A stretch of 64,000 nucleotides of DNA from Lyophyllum atratum (lineage: Eukaryota > Basidiomycota > Agaricomycetes > Agaricales > Lyophyllaceae), in contig JACGCN010000001.1 of NCBI GenBank assembly GCA_014905825.1, positions 62,001 to 126,000 on the forward strand. Direction: 5' to 3'. The notes beneath the pieces are model-generated. The model ran no database searches. It saw nothing but the letters and a program-made list of their open reading frames with translations, and was not told where the DNA came from. Both the position numbers and the translations under genes were made by a program. Within the stretch, counting starts at the first letter, position 1. Every line of letters starts with the position of its first letter. Below are positions 45,479 to 57,190 of this stretch, piece after piece.

Positions 45479-46252
45479 TCAAGGCTGGCTCACCTGAGAA
45501 TTCATCTGGATCTGATCCATCTGCTTCCCGACACTCTCACCGATGATCTGAAAGCAGTCTTGGATGCTGCGAAGCCCGTTCCGAATGCCGCCCGGCAGAG
45601 CATCCGATTCCGCGGCCAACACCGTCAGCTTCTCTCTCTGGTCCTCCAGCTGCTCCCCGAGCAATCCAACAGCGCCGTTCAACATCACTACTACACGCTC
45701 CAGGTCCTCCACATTCGATTTGGCACTCTCTAACTGCAACTCCGTTGTGTAAATGCGGTTATTTGTCTCCTTCCTTGTGGACTCGAGCGTGTTCCGGATG
45801 CGCAAAAATAAAAAGTCTGCTGTGTCGTCTAGCGCCTCGAGTTTCCCTTTGAGATTCTGTAGCTGGTCATCGAGGCTTCCAACAGCGCCGTTTAATGCTG
45901 CCAGCGCCTTGTTGACGCCTTCCATCCGCAGCTCGATTCCGCTAAACACACTGTCTGTCTGCTTTGTGAAGGCATCAAGTGCTTCCTTGGCATCCTTGGT
46001 CCGCTTTTCTACGGCTTCGAGCTTCGCTATTTGGTCACGCTCCCAGAGAAGGTTACCCTCGTGGTTAATGAAGGTTACCATTTCACCGGCGAGGAGGAGG
46101 AGGGCGATGATGACGAGGAGTATATAGTCATTGCCGAATATCCAAAGGCAATATTGCGCGGCAGCAATCGAGAATGCAAGCTTCAGCTTCAGCAGCCAGT
46201 CTAGCCTGTCTAGGGAAGAATAAGCGTAGTGGGCCTGCAGTGGGGTTGGCAT
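45479..46252 (-). CDS. Membrane-anchored coiled-coil protein, 257 aa
   Basis: Not recognised by family. The start at 46252 gives MPTPLQAHYAYSSLDRLDWL. One or two membrane helices lie in LKLAFSIAAAQYCLWIFGND and YILLVIIALLLLAGEMVTFI. From about residue 65 to the end the sequence is heptad-rich coiled coil (RDQIAKLEAVEKRTKDAKEA, LDDQLQNLKGKLEALDD, ELQLESAKSNVEDLERVVVM). The phrase LNGAVG occurs twice (ALNGAVGSLDDQL and MLNGAVGLLGEQL), showing an internal duplication of about 95 residues. The stop follows QMNSQVSQP, but caggtgagcc just before it is an ideal splice donor, so a longer spliced form is possible. Confidence 0.6.
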   Translation of the reverse strand: MPTPLQAHYAYSSLDRLDWLLKLKLAFSIAAAQYCLWIFGNDYILLVIIALLLLAGEMVTFINHEGNLLWERDQIAKLEAVEKRTKDAKEALDAFTKQTDSVFSGIELRMEGVNKALAALNGAVGSLDDQLQNLKGKLEALDDTADFLFLRIRNTLESTRKETNNRIYTTELQLESAKSNVEDLERVVVMLNGAVGLLGEQLEDQREKLTVLAAESDALPGGIRNGLRSIQDCFQIIGESVGKQMDQIQMNSQVSQP

Positions 46253-46965
46253 CGCAATGAATGATTCACGGTCAAGTGGGGGCTTGGTGGGGGGTGCAGG
46301 ACTTTGGTGTTGCGTAGCAGGTTTTATTTGTTTTACTACTTCTCAGTGGCAGCATAAAGTCTTTGGTACTCATCGACATCGTTGGGGCCGTTCATGAGCC
46401 TTTCATGTGTAAGTCTGTACTTAAGAACAAAGAGTCGCGTGCATGCCACTGACTCGCTTCCAAGAACCCAAAAAGGGCACACGTTGTTTGGCCGAGCTTG
46501 TGGCGAACCCATCGGACTTGTCGGCTGACACCATGTCCCAAACTTCTGCCTGGAGTCCGAGCTTCCCAAGCTGAAGTTGTTCAAAAAACAGCGGTGCCCA
46601 GAAAATTATTCATAAACGCCATCCTTCAACAGCGCTCCTCTCCACTGCGTCTGAGTGAGACCAATGTTTCGAGATCTCGGATTACTCTAATAGGCCACTA
46701 TGTCATTGTGTCATCTCGTCGCAGGAGCCACAAAAGGTACCTTTGACGGATGGGCCATTCCGAACGTCAAATCGCCTACCCAGAACCTCATGGTTGCTAA
46801 CATAAGACGTCTCGCAAAGGGATGAGAAGGGAAAAGATAACAAACCAGCGACATAGCAACTCGTGGCAGAAGGCCTCGGGGTTTATAGCCGCTGGCTTGG
46901 GTGAGGGCGCGCAGCTTCGTAACTACAGCGAGGCTATGATGTCAACTGAGTTCTTGATGGTTCAA
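46253..46965. other. Spacer
   Basis: About 710 bases upstream of the coiled-coil gene. Short frames on both strands only; no recognisable gene, RNA or repeat until repeat copy B begins. Confidence 0.4.
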
Positions 46966-49113
46966 GACGAGAGCGATTTTATCAGTCATTTTATTGGTCG
47001 GTATAATCCACAATGCCCGATACGATACTATACGAGTCATGATACTAGAATGCGGGACTAAAAGAAACACCCGCTGCCTCTAAATGAACGACGGGATAGC
47101 GAAAGGAAAGTTCTCGGTGGTCGATGTTGCGGTAGAAGCAAGATGCACCTCCGTGGGTATATATGCGCAGGAGGGCGCAGGCCGGTGGTTGTCTTGTGGA
47201 CGGAAGGCGGGAACAAAAGCTAATCCCTGAGAACTTGAAGCGCCGAGTCAGATCCGTAGCAAAAAAGACACACCCAACGCCCAATTGGATGGTATATAAG
47301 GGAAAGAGTAGAAGCAAAGGCGCCAAGGTGGAGCATCGCGGGTATATTTGCACACATGAGGGCGGCCGCCGGTGGTTGTCTTGTGGACGGAAGGCGGGAA
47401 CAAAGCAAATCCCATGAGTCTGGCAGCGTCGAGTCGGATCCGTAGCAAAAGGGGCACATCCAACGCCCAATTGGATGGCAGAGAATGAAAAGCTTTGAAA
47501 CGACGGCACCAAGGTGGAGTATCGCGGGTATATCTGCACACAGGAGGGCGCACGCCGGTGGTTGTCTTGTGGACGGAAGGCGGGAACGAAAGCTAATCCC
47601 GAGGAAGCGCTGAATCGGGTCCGTAGCAAAAATGGCACATCCAACGCCCAATTGGATGGCAGAGAATGGAAGGGTTTGAAAAGATTACGCCAAGGTGGAG
47701 CATCGCGGGTATATATGTCCGCAGGAGGGCGCACGCCGGTAAGTCGGGAACGAAGCAAATCCCGGGGAGACTGAAGCAAGTTGTCGCACAAGTGGAATAG
47801 AAGCCGGGTCGAGTCCGAGTACAAGAAAGGATCCATAATAACTAAAGGACACATCCAAGGCCCAATTGGATGGTGGAGAATGAAAGGATGAAGCGAAGAC
47901 GCTAAGGCAGAGCATCGCGGGTATATATGTCGCAGGAGGGCGCATACCGGTAAGTCGGGAACGAAGCAAATCCCGGGGGAACTGAAGCACGTTGTCGCAC
48001 CAGGTGGGGTGGACGCCGGTGTGGGTTGAGAACGAGAAATAGATGGCTGGTAGAAACACCACAAAGAAAAGTACTCTTAATGTCGGTGCCAGGCTCGCAG
48101 ACATAAGCCCAGAGAGAAATGACGGGGTTAAGGCTCGTCAGCCTCGATACCGTTCTCCTGCAGCTATAGGGTGAGCAATTTCTGGTGCACTGGCTAGCAC
48201 GAATACGAAGGTCAGACGGGGGTTGGGGATAGAATCAGATAACTAACCTTTCGCAGGATATCACCTCGCTAAATAGGAACGGAGGACGTTCTAGGAATCA
48301 TCGCCCAAATGAACCTAGAGATCGCCATTTGCACCCGTCCTACTACACTTCCTGGTGATACCCAGCGAGCCATATCGAGAAGGCGGGCGGGTGGGGGGGT
48401 TGAGGGTGATGTCGTAGAAATATGATGAACAAGTCGCCACGACCATACTAGAAGGCTGCAACGATGGTCAGGTCGGCGTTTGAACAACGGCCGATACGAC
48501 GACGACGACAGACCTTGTGCTCCGCTCAGCCAGCCATGACAAAACATAGATAAGAGTACGTTGATGTTGGTCTACCGCACAGAGATCTGAAGAATCGACA
48601 GTGGTCAGCCACATCCACAGTAGTGAACAACGACGACGACTAACCTTAGCTTTGAAGCCGGGGATTACACAGCAATCTGTTGTATGCTTAGGCGAGGTAC
48701 AGTTCTTTTGAGACCGACCAGCGGCAGACGGTGAAGTGAGATTTGAGAACCGGTAACGAGGAGGAGTTGATTCAGATGGTAGGGTAGGAGCGAGTGAGGG
48801 TTGTGATCAAAGACAGAGAGTCGGCACCACCACCGTCGGGCCTTGCCTAACAGGCAGTACTATTACTGCGGGTGGTGGTGGTGGAAGGGAGACAAGAAGC
48901 GGATTGAGGATGACTGGGGTTTACCTCGCTATTTATGCGTCGACTCTGACAGCGGCGGCTGACCCAAGGCTGGCCTGATCGATCCCCAAGTCTCCTCCCG
49001 ACCACGATTCGAAGATATCGAACCTGAACATACCTCAAGCATACCGCAAGGACTCCAATCCGTGTGAGGCCAGTTCAAGGAGGCGAGTGCGCTGCATTGT
49101 CGAGTTCAAGGTG
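46966..49113 (-). repeat. Non-autonomous repeat element, copy B (inverted relative to copy A)
   Basis: About 2.15 kb matching 36368-38294 in reverse complement, so the element's transcribed 5' end points to the right. It shares both ends, the TATA-like region (cgcataaatagcg on the minus strand near 48930), the microsatellite and the internal array with copy A. It is longer mainly because the array has an extra unit. Its outer end stops about 180 bases before the UTP21 start codon, so it may sit in or near that promoter. Boundaries are approximate. Confidence 0.85.
47150..47960 (-). repeat. Internal tandem array of element B, five units
   Basis: Units of about 180-210 bp, marked on the plus strand by gcaggagggcgc or close variants near 47167, 47355, 47543, 47724 and 47932. 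Each has a gcccaattggatggc block. Copy A has four such units. The long minus-strand frame here (48064-47045) reads repeated peptides such as CFVPAFRPQDNHRRAPSC and is likely a by-product of the array. Confidence 0.8.
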
Positions 49114-49296
49114 CAAACGCACTGGCACAATCGCGAGTCGGGACTCGGACCCAAGGCCGGCGCGACGCCGACGCGTGTGGTCACGTGCGCCAATTTTACT
49201 TTTTGCCTCCACAGTCCACTGTCCACTGTCGACTCAGGCTGGTACTAGCAGATCGACACCAACGCCGGCTGCAACCTTACCAAAAATCTAAGAAAT

Positions 49297-52200
49297 ATGG
49301 TGGTTGCTGAGATTCCAATGGATGTGGACGACGTTTCCTCCAACCCACCTCCCCGAAAACGTCTACGGCAGGACCCAGAATCTGTCGCCCAAAAGACACC
49401 AAAAGAACCTCGCCTCTTCGTTCCTTTCCGCGCTCTCGGTCTCATCACGAATTATGTACCATTTGTGCTACAAACCCGCTCGCACAAGGGTGCAACGGAA
49501 GGCCCGAGGCTTCACCTGTTAACATGTCTGGGCCGTGCATGGGCGTTATGGGAAGGAGGCAAGATGGGACTGCTGTTCGTAGGTGAGTAAGTGTGTTCAT
49601 CAGGGTGGATTTTCTGGTTTTAACGGGATTTGAAGGACCCGATGCACCGGAGCAAATTTCTAGTCTTGCGATGGATGGGGATGCTGTTTGGGCTGCTGCG
49701 GGTCCTCATGCTATCAAGTATATCAGAGGAAAGGAGGTACGTGCAGAGCATTCGCTCTCGTGCCTTGCTCGTAGTTGATTTGCTTCAGATTCTGCGAGTG
49801 ACAAATCCTCTTGGGACCGCTCTTTCATTCATCACAATATTTGGGTCACAACTCCTGGCTTTGACTGAAGACGGTGGCCGACTGCTACTATGGGATACCA
49901 AGGAAGGAGGTGCGGACTCTTCACACTTCTGCGCTGCTCATGGGCTGATCATTTTCCTTGGTCCAGCTCTCGATTCGACGATCGAGTTCGAGGCCGGATT
50001 TACTGCAACATCCATCTTGCACCCGGCGACATATCTAAACAAAATCCTGGTTTCGAGCAGCCAAGGTGTTCTCCAGCTATGGAATGTACGATCACAGTGC
50101 GGCAATCTCCCCTTTCACTGTAGGAGCCTTTTCTGACGATAATATAGGATGTGCATCCACAAAATTCCCTTACACCGATTACAGTCTACGGTACCAGTTA
50201 ACCAGATGGGTGCCGTAGACCCTAGCTGTGCGATCACAGCCTTGGTTCAATCCCCTGCTGTGGATGTGGTTGGAATCGGCTTTGCGTCGGGAGAGATCTC
50301 CGTTTACGACGTTCGTGCTGACGAACGTCTCATGCGAATGTTCATGGACGGTGGCGGCATAAGAGCACTGGGGTTCAGAAGTGGTATGTGTTGCCTTAAG
50401 CGACGACTTTCGGTAACTGATCTTTGAGGTTGCAGATGGCCACCCAATACTTGCATCTGCGTCCTCTGCTGGTCATATTGCGCTATGGGATCTCAATTCG
50501 GGCGGACGCCTGCTACACATGATACGTGGTGCGCATGACGGTGCTATCAGCGCGGTGGAGTGGGTACCCGGACAGCCCGTCTTAATTACTTCAGGCGAGG
50601 ATAACAGTGTCAAGGTAAAATTCCCTATCCGCAATTTAAACACTAGAGACTAATCCCTTACCTAGCAATGGCTCTTTGACTCTCCCACAGCAGCGCCTCG
50701 ACTTCTAAAATTCCGCTCGGGCCATCACGCACCTCCCCATCTCATTCGATACTACGGCTCCGACGGAAAACAACTACTCACCGCCTCCAGAGACCGCAGT
50801 CTCCGATGCACCTCAGTCGTTCGCGACTCAAGATCATTCGAGATGTCGCAAGGATCTCTCGCGAAAAAGGCCACCTCACTCTCTATCCCACTCGCGTCTC
50901 TCAAGTTCCCACCCGTGACTTCAATATCCTACTCCTCGGCACGTGCAAAAGACTGGGATGATATTTTGACTGGCCACTCCGAGGAGACATTTGCGCGGTC
51001 GTGGACCATGCTGAACAAGAGGCTGGGGAAGTATAGCTTTGGCTTCAGTGACGTAGCAAAGAGCAAGGCTAAGGAACATGCACCCTTGGGCTCCGTCAAG
51101 GTTAGTGCGCTCCGTCATTTTCTAATCCAATGTCCGGGACTTATAACTTCGCTCTGTAGGCGGTGTGCATGACGGCGTGTGGCAACTTCGGCCTCGCGAG
51201 CTCGTCAACGGGTGCCATCCACATGTGGAATATGCAATCTGGTATCCAGCGCAAGACTTTCAACGTGGGCCCGTGTCCGCCTGAAGCAGCACAGCGCTCC
51301 CAGTCGACGAAAAAGAAGGAGAGGAGTATAACGGGGCTGGCTACGGACGCGTTGAACCGTACAGTGATCGCGAGTACCCTAGACGGGACGATAAACGTCA
51401 GGTCTTACCAACTAGTATCATGCCGAATTCTGACGTCCTTTGTTTCCTAGTTTTTCGATTTCCAGACAACAAAATTAGAGCACACGTTGGTTCTACCCTC
51501 GAACGCAGTATCGGTGTTGCTCCATAGCGACAATGGCCTGCTCGCGGTTGTGTGCGACGATATGGTCGTTCGTATTGTGGACATTGAGACGCGGCGGATA
51601 GTCAGAGAGCTTGGTGGGTTCCGGGGGCGGATACTCGATATCGTGAGCTCGTTCCCCTACTCTGGAATGTCTTAGTCTAACTGGCCAAAGACGTTTTCAC
51701 CTGACTCGCGATGGCTGGTGACTTCGTCCCTCGATTCAATAATTAGGACCTTTGATATCCCGACTGGACGCCTGATCGATGCGTTCAGGACACCGAGTGT
51801 GGCTACCAGCATCTCCTTCTCACCTACCAATGACTTCCTGGCCACTGCACATGTAGACAGCGTCGGCGTCTTCCTCTGGTATGTGCTAAGTTTGTGCTGT
51901 TTCCAATTATGACTAACCCCCTTTTATAGGGCAAATCGCGCCCAGTATGCTGAGGTGTCCTTCCAGAGCGTGACTGATGATGATCTGTCGGACGTCAACC
52001 TGCCTTCAATGCAAGGCGTCGCCGAAGATGATGGTACGTCAAACTCTGGATTAACGATGGCGTACCATATTTTTAAACACGAAACCATTTATAGCTCTCA
52101 ATGCTCTCAGCGCTCTGACTGTCACCGATGCACCAGTGGACGTGTTCTCCACGCCACCCCAGTTGGACGGCGAACTCATAACCCTCACGCTTCTCCCGCG

Positions 52201-52877
52201 GGCACGCTGGCAAACCCTTCTCAACCTCGAGGTCATCCACGTAAGCAACGCCCCTCCCGAATTCACCATCCCCTCTGACTCTTTCTCCTCCAGCAACGAA
52301 ACAAGCCAAAAGAGCCACCAAAAGCCCCCGAAAAGGCTCCTTTCTTCCTGCCCACCCTCCCCGGCGTCGAGCAGCGATTCGCACCCGCGGAGGCCAAGAC
52401 GCCTGACCCTAAGAAGCCGACGCGGAGATTGGAGAAGGTTGCGGGTACGTTGGAGAGCGTGTTCTATCAGAAGCTCATGGCCGATGCGCGTGGTGGTGAT
52501 TGTAAGCCGTATATACCTCGAATTCTTTTGGGCATGTGTGCTGACGCCGTTTGCTAGACGAAACCTTCTTCAAGTTCGCAAAATCACTTTCACCTGCTGC
52601 ACTGGATCTCGAGGTTCGCTCCTTGGTGACGCTCGAGAGCCTAGAATTCTTCATCAACGCACTCACGCGGCGGTTGCTCTCGCACCGCGACTTCGAGGCC
52701 GTGCAGGCGCTGCAGAGCGTGTTGCTGAATATCCATGGAGAAGTTGTGGTTGAAAACCAGGAACTGCAGGGGGCGTTGGAGCTGCTGTTGACTGTGCAGC
52801 GGACGGAGAGTCAGAGGGTGTTGGATCTCATTGCGTCGTCGTTGGGCACGCTGAGCTTCGTGAGGGATACTATGTAG
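49297..52877 (+). CDS. UTP21: UTP21/WDR36, small-subunit processome protein
   Basis: Nucleolar WD-repeat protein of the UTP-B complex, needed for 18S rRNA processing. The start at 49297 reads MVVAEIPMDVDDVSSNPPPR followed by RLFVPFRALGLITNYVPFVL, the conserved Utp21 N terminus. WD blades include LLALTEDGGRLLLWDTKEG, VLQLWNV, GHPILASASSAGHIALWDLN, GEDNSVKQWLFDSP, HAPPHLIRYYGSDGKQLLTA (a Utp21 hallmark), GLASSSTGAIHMWNMQSGIQ and FSPDSRWLVTSSLDSIIRTF. The C-terminal Utp21 domain starts near TLLPRARWQTLLNLEVIHQR and ends LDLIASSLGTLSFVRDTM at 52877. About ten introns were inferred and the model is fully open. The repeat copy B ends just upstream. Confidence 0.96.
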
Positions 52878-53168
52878 TTGACGGAGCAATGGCATTTAGG
52901 GGTAGCATCATTCTACAAGACGCTGACAGGACGACTAATATTGTCAACCATATGATAAGGCATATGATGCATAAAACAGAAATGACATGGAGGGTGCTAT
53001 AAAGAGTAGTAGTGCAGAGAGTGCTATGGAAGCTTGAAACTCTATACTTGCCCAAACGGGCGATTGCCGCTATGTCGCGTCGGTTAGCGGCGGTGACCCA
53101 TCACATATCCTCTTGTCCTCTTGTCCTCATTTCTGATCTCTTGGCTGCGCATTAACAACCTAGACCTC

Positions 53169-56100
53169 ATGTTCTGGAGGTAGTCTGACACAAACCTCGC
53201 CGGAATGACCCTAATGCTCAGTTCTGCGGTGCTTTTGCCATAGATTCGGGTTCCACAATGCATCGGCCATCGACAGCCTGCTGGACAAGGAAGATGTTGC
53301 GCTCGAGGCCATTCTGGACGAAGACGATCTCCTGCAAGAATGCAAGGCCCAGAATACGAGGCTTATTGATTACTTTCAACGGGTGGATGTGCTGCAGAGA
53401 TTGTTCGCATACGTGACAGGTCAGATTGAGGGGGACGAGAAGGGCCGCTTCAAGTAAGTTGCTTTTTTTAATGCACACAGGCGATACTTAACCTTCATAG
53501 ATATCCTTACGTCGCAACAGAGGTGTTATGCAGTGAAATCTGGTCAATTGTCGAGACATGTATAAATGAGCAGACGCAGCTGCTGCAACCGTTCTGGGAA
53601 ACGGTGCTGGATAGATCGCCCGACGACATGAAGACAGAAATGGTCATGGCGTCCCATTTCTCCAAAATCAACGCAGTGTTCTTGAGTAAAAAGCCAGCAG
53701 AGGTGAATGCTCCTCCTCCTATACTCGGATTCACGTGAATACAGAGCTTCGCGTGCTCAGATGTTCGCCTTCATTCGCTCGCAACCATCTGTGGTAGAAC
53801 GGCTACTACGTCACATCGAAACGCCGCCGTTCGTCGACCTTATAGTCAGGATAATTCAGCTTGATGAGCAGCCTAGTGGTGCAGGGGTCCTCGAAGTACG
53901 TCTGGCAGTCATTGCTCTGGGATAGATGTCTTCATGGACAGATTTCTAGTGGCTCTCATCTGAAAATCTGATGGGTCGTCTCATTGACCTTCTATCCCCC
54001 ACCCACACGAGCGACGTTCACTGCGTCGTGGCAGAACTTATCAAGGGCATCATTTCCATGGCGGCGCCATCACCAGGAGCAGGTCTCACTGAGGGCCTCC
54101 AAAACGGCCCCGCGTCGAACCGGTTTGCACGAGAACTCGCTGATAAGAATAGCATTGAAAAGCTCGCGTCGTATATGCTCATCGACTTTGAACCACCCCC
54201 GATAAGCGAAGATAGCGATGACGATGATGAAGATGAAGCGCCAGAACACCTCCCAAATTTCCATTCCAAGACTTCCTCCGTCGTGCATTCCGTCTCCATG
54301 GTCGTCGAGCTCATCCGGAAGAACAATTCGGATTTCTTCGAACCGTATCTGTTCCACACGCTGCGAAATCGGCTTATTCAGGTTCAACAGCAGCTACACG
54401 ACGATGGTCGCGATGCTCTAGAGCGGGCAATGAAGGAGATGGTGGATCGTATGGGTGTGGTGCATCTAGGACCAGTGTTAGAGGTCATGATGCCGAAGCT
54501 AGAGGCTCTCCAACATTACCTGTTACATCCGCGATCTCTGGCGAGTCTCTCCTTCTGCCTGCACTCTCTACGTTCCGCTGACTTGATTTTTCAAGAATGG
54601 ACCCGTGAACACGACTATCGGCTCCATTATGCCTCTAACATTCGAACGGTATCGGATATCTGAGCTATTCGCAGAACTACTGCACTGCTCAAATATGTCA
54701 CTACTCAACCGTTCTGCTGAGGCGAATCGCATGTACGACTCAGAAGGCCGGTTGCAGGGTGGTCTATCCGCGTTGGAGGAGCTGGCGCAGGTTGTATCAA
54801 TGAACAACGGTGACGACCATGACGCCATGGACGAGGACCACGATGACATCGAGCCTGCGCTTGGGTTGCCAATCACAAGTCATGACACTATATCCATGGA
54901 CTCTGACGATGACATGAGTGACGACGAACCCGGCAGCTCAGACGACGACGCGATGGAAGAGATCGTCATGTACGATGAGCCCCAAGCCCAGATCGAGCTA
55001 TCTGCGATCAAGACAGATTCACCTCTCCCACAACCCCCTCTAACCGTTCCATCATCACCCAACGCAGCGTCGATGCCCTCTCCCTCCCAAATTGCGGCTC
55101 AGGGTGCTGCTCTTAGTAGAGCACAAAATTCTGAAACAGACAATTTGACGGGAAGCTCACCCCGGTCACGGGTCTCTTCAAGAAAAAGCTCACGACGAGC
55201 AAACACCCTCACCGAGTCCACCACCAGCGGCAGTGATCTACCGCTTCCCGTTGGCGAGAAGCTGAAGCAACGTTTCCTACAAGTTGGCATCCTCTCTACC
55301 CTCCTGGTAGGCCTTTCTGGTTCCGTCTTTGCATTTGATTACCGATGCATTACGATGACAGGATCTCTTCTTCGAGTTTCCATGGAACAACTTCCTTCAT
55401 AGCGCGGTCTACGATGTCGTGCACCAAATTCTAACCGGGCCCGTAGACGGAGGGTTCAACCGCGAACTAGCAATATCCCTTTTCCGGGACGCTCGCCTCA
55501 TGGACAGAATAGTGGACGGCCAAAAATGGAACGACGTTGAAATGTAACGATCCTAGTCTTGGTTTTTACATATTTCACTAACGTTACGGTCACAGCGCAA
55601 AACCAAAAGGCGTGCGGCTGGGGTACATGGGGCACCTTACCCTCATCTCCGAAGATGTCATCATGGCACTCGAACGTTTCCCGCCAGACCTACGCCTCAT
55701 CCTGATCGAATATGCGCCCACCCCCGGATGGGACGACTATGTCATGGGGCGATACATCGAGACGAAGCGGAAGGATACCCGTGTCCTCGGCGGCGGGAAG
55801 CCCGTCGTGGCCTCGGCTGCGACGCGGAACATGACGCGGTGGAAGGTCGATGAGGACGACGGACCGACGGAGCAGACGAGTGCGGTGGCGACCACGGCAG
55901 GTGGGGAGAATGGGAGTACGGGGGCCACGTCGGAGCCGAGGGGCGAGTTCAGGAGGGCAGGGAGCATGCGCCCCATGAGGGAGAGCAGTGCGGACTTTGG
56001 GCCTGCGGCGATGATGGAGGAGGAGCCAGAGGAAGAGTCACATTCCGCCCCACATGTTCGTGTTTCTTTCCTTGCGGAATGGAATGCACCTCTTTTCTGA

Positions 56101-56880
56101 CTCTGGTATACGCAGTTTGCACGATATCTAGAGCAGCAGATGCACACGTCAGATAACACGTCTGATGACGAAGACGACGACGACGAGGGCGGTTGGCTCT
56201 CTCAGTCGACTTTCAACCTTGGGCCGGCCCCTCCTGTGTCCACGCGGCATATAGACGTGGGTGCGGAGCGGAGGCCCCTTGCTACTGGATTTGATGTGAG
56301 TTACCTCTTTATCTTTCGCTTCACACCTTTTGGGACCCTGTCTTTCTCCCCCGTTCCTTTCACTGCCTCTGATCCGCTTTGGTGACAAGAATTGCTCGTC
56401 TACAACTCTTTAATCACGCTATTTTGACTACAGGATGCATTTGTTCCTTCCAACGCAGCCGTAAATGCGATGGCCGAGAATCCATTTAACCCGAACGTAG
56501 ACGTTAGTCACCTATTTTTATGCATAATCCATAGACCCTTCCTTGCCTTCTCTCCTTTCTCTTTTGTAACCGCTAAACTCGCTCCTTCACAGGACGGTTT
56601 CGGCCCCTTCTCCGATTCCGCAGCCGCACCCTCTGCCACTGGCGGCGATCCTTTCACCTTCTCCTCGTCCTTCTCCGACGAATCCTTTGATTCCGAGTCA
56701 TTCGGAGACTTTGGCGACTTTCAGAGCGCAAGTACGGAGGGCGAGGGCGAGCTAACGCCCACGACAGGCAGTTGGACCTTCGCGAGCGACTCCAGTACGG
56801 ACGAGGAGGTGGGAGTGGAGGAACGGGCAGTAAGTTTAAGCCCTGGGATACGGGAAGAAAAAGTTCGTAAGGCGTCCTGA
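53169..56880 (+). CDS. SAPS-domain protein (Sit4/PP6 phosphatase regulatory subunit)
   Basis: Regulatory subunit of the Sit4/PP6 phosphatase, acting in cell-cycle start and TOR signalling. A tiny first exon at 53169 (ATGTTCTGGAG) splices over about 70 nt to give MFWRFGFHNASAIDSLLDKE, the invariant SAPS opening. Further blocks: DYFQRVDVLQRLFAYVTGQI, MFAFIRSQPSVVERLLRHIE, TPPFVDLIVRIIQLDEQPSG, ENLMGRLIDLLSP, PLTFERYRISELFAELLHCS and LFFEFPWNNFLHSAVYDVVH. A second conserved part has VRLGYMGHLTLISEDVIMAL. Long acidic/Ser-rich linkers (SEDSDDDDEDEAP, SMDSDDDMSDDEPGSSDDDA) and a disordered C terminus (FGDFGDFQSASTEGEGELTP) end at 56880. About ten introns. Confidence 0.94.
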
Positions 56881-57190
56881 GCTATGGGTGTGTCAGATAG
56901 AGGTGCTGACGGATACTGCTGTCATCGCCGATTGACTAGTCATGACAGCGGTTTGCTTCCTTGTGCAATACTTGTTCAACTAGTGTACATACGTCATACT
57001 CATGGATCTATTGTGTTTCTTTTTGGGTTATTGAATCCAGTGGCCCCGGGCATGCTATGAGGATCAACTACATATGTCACCTGGTCGCTAGTCTTTGCTG
57101 CTTCATGCTGCAGTCCTAATCCCTTAACCGTCGTCACATGTATCTATCTGCTAAGTAAGACTAGCACACCGCAGCCAAATCCAATGGAAG
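56881..57190. other. Convergent 3' spacer
   Basis: About 310 bases between the SAPS gene stop and the acylpyruvase stop. Nothing else seen. Confidence 0.5.

Noticed and set aside
47045..48064. 339-codon minus-strand frame
   Set aside because: Inverted copy of the same tandem array; open frame length comes from repetition of a stop-free unit.
36368..49113. Inverted repeats considered as terminal repeats of one giant (Starship- or Helitron-like) mobile element
   Set aside because: The enclosed genes include the conserved SRP102 gene, and no tyrosine recombinase, helicase or transposase gene is present. Two separate insertions plus rearrangement is simpler.
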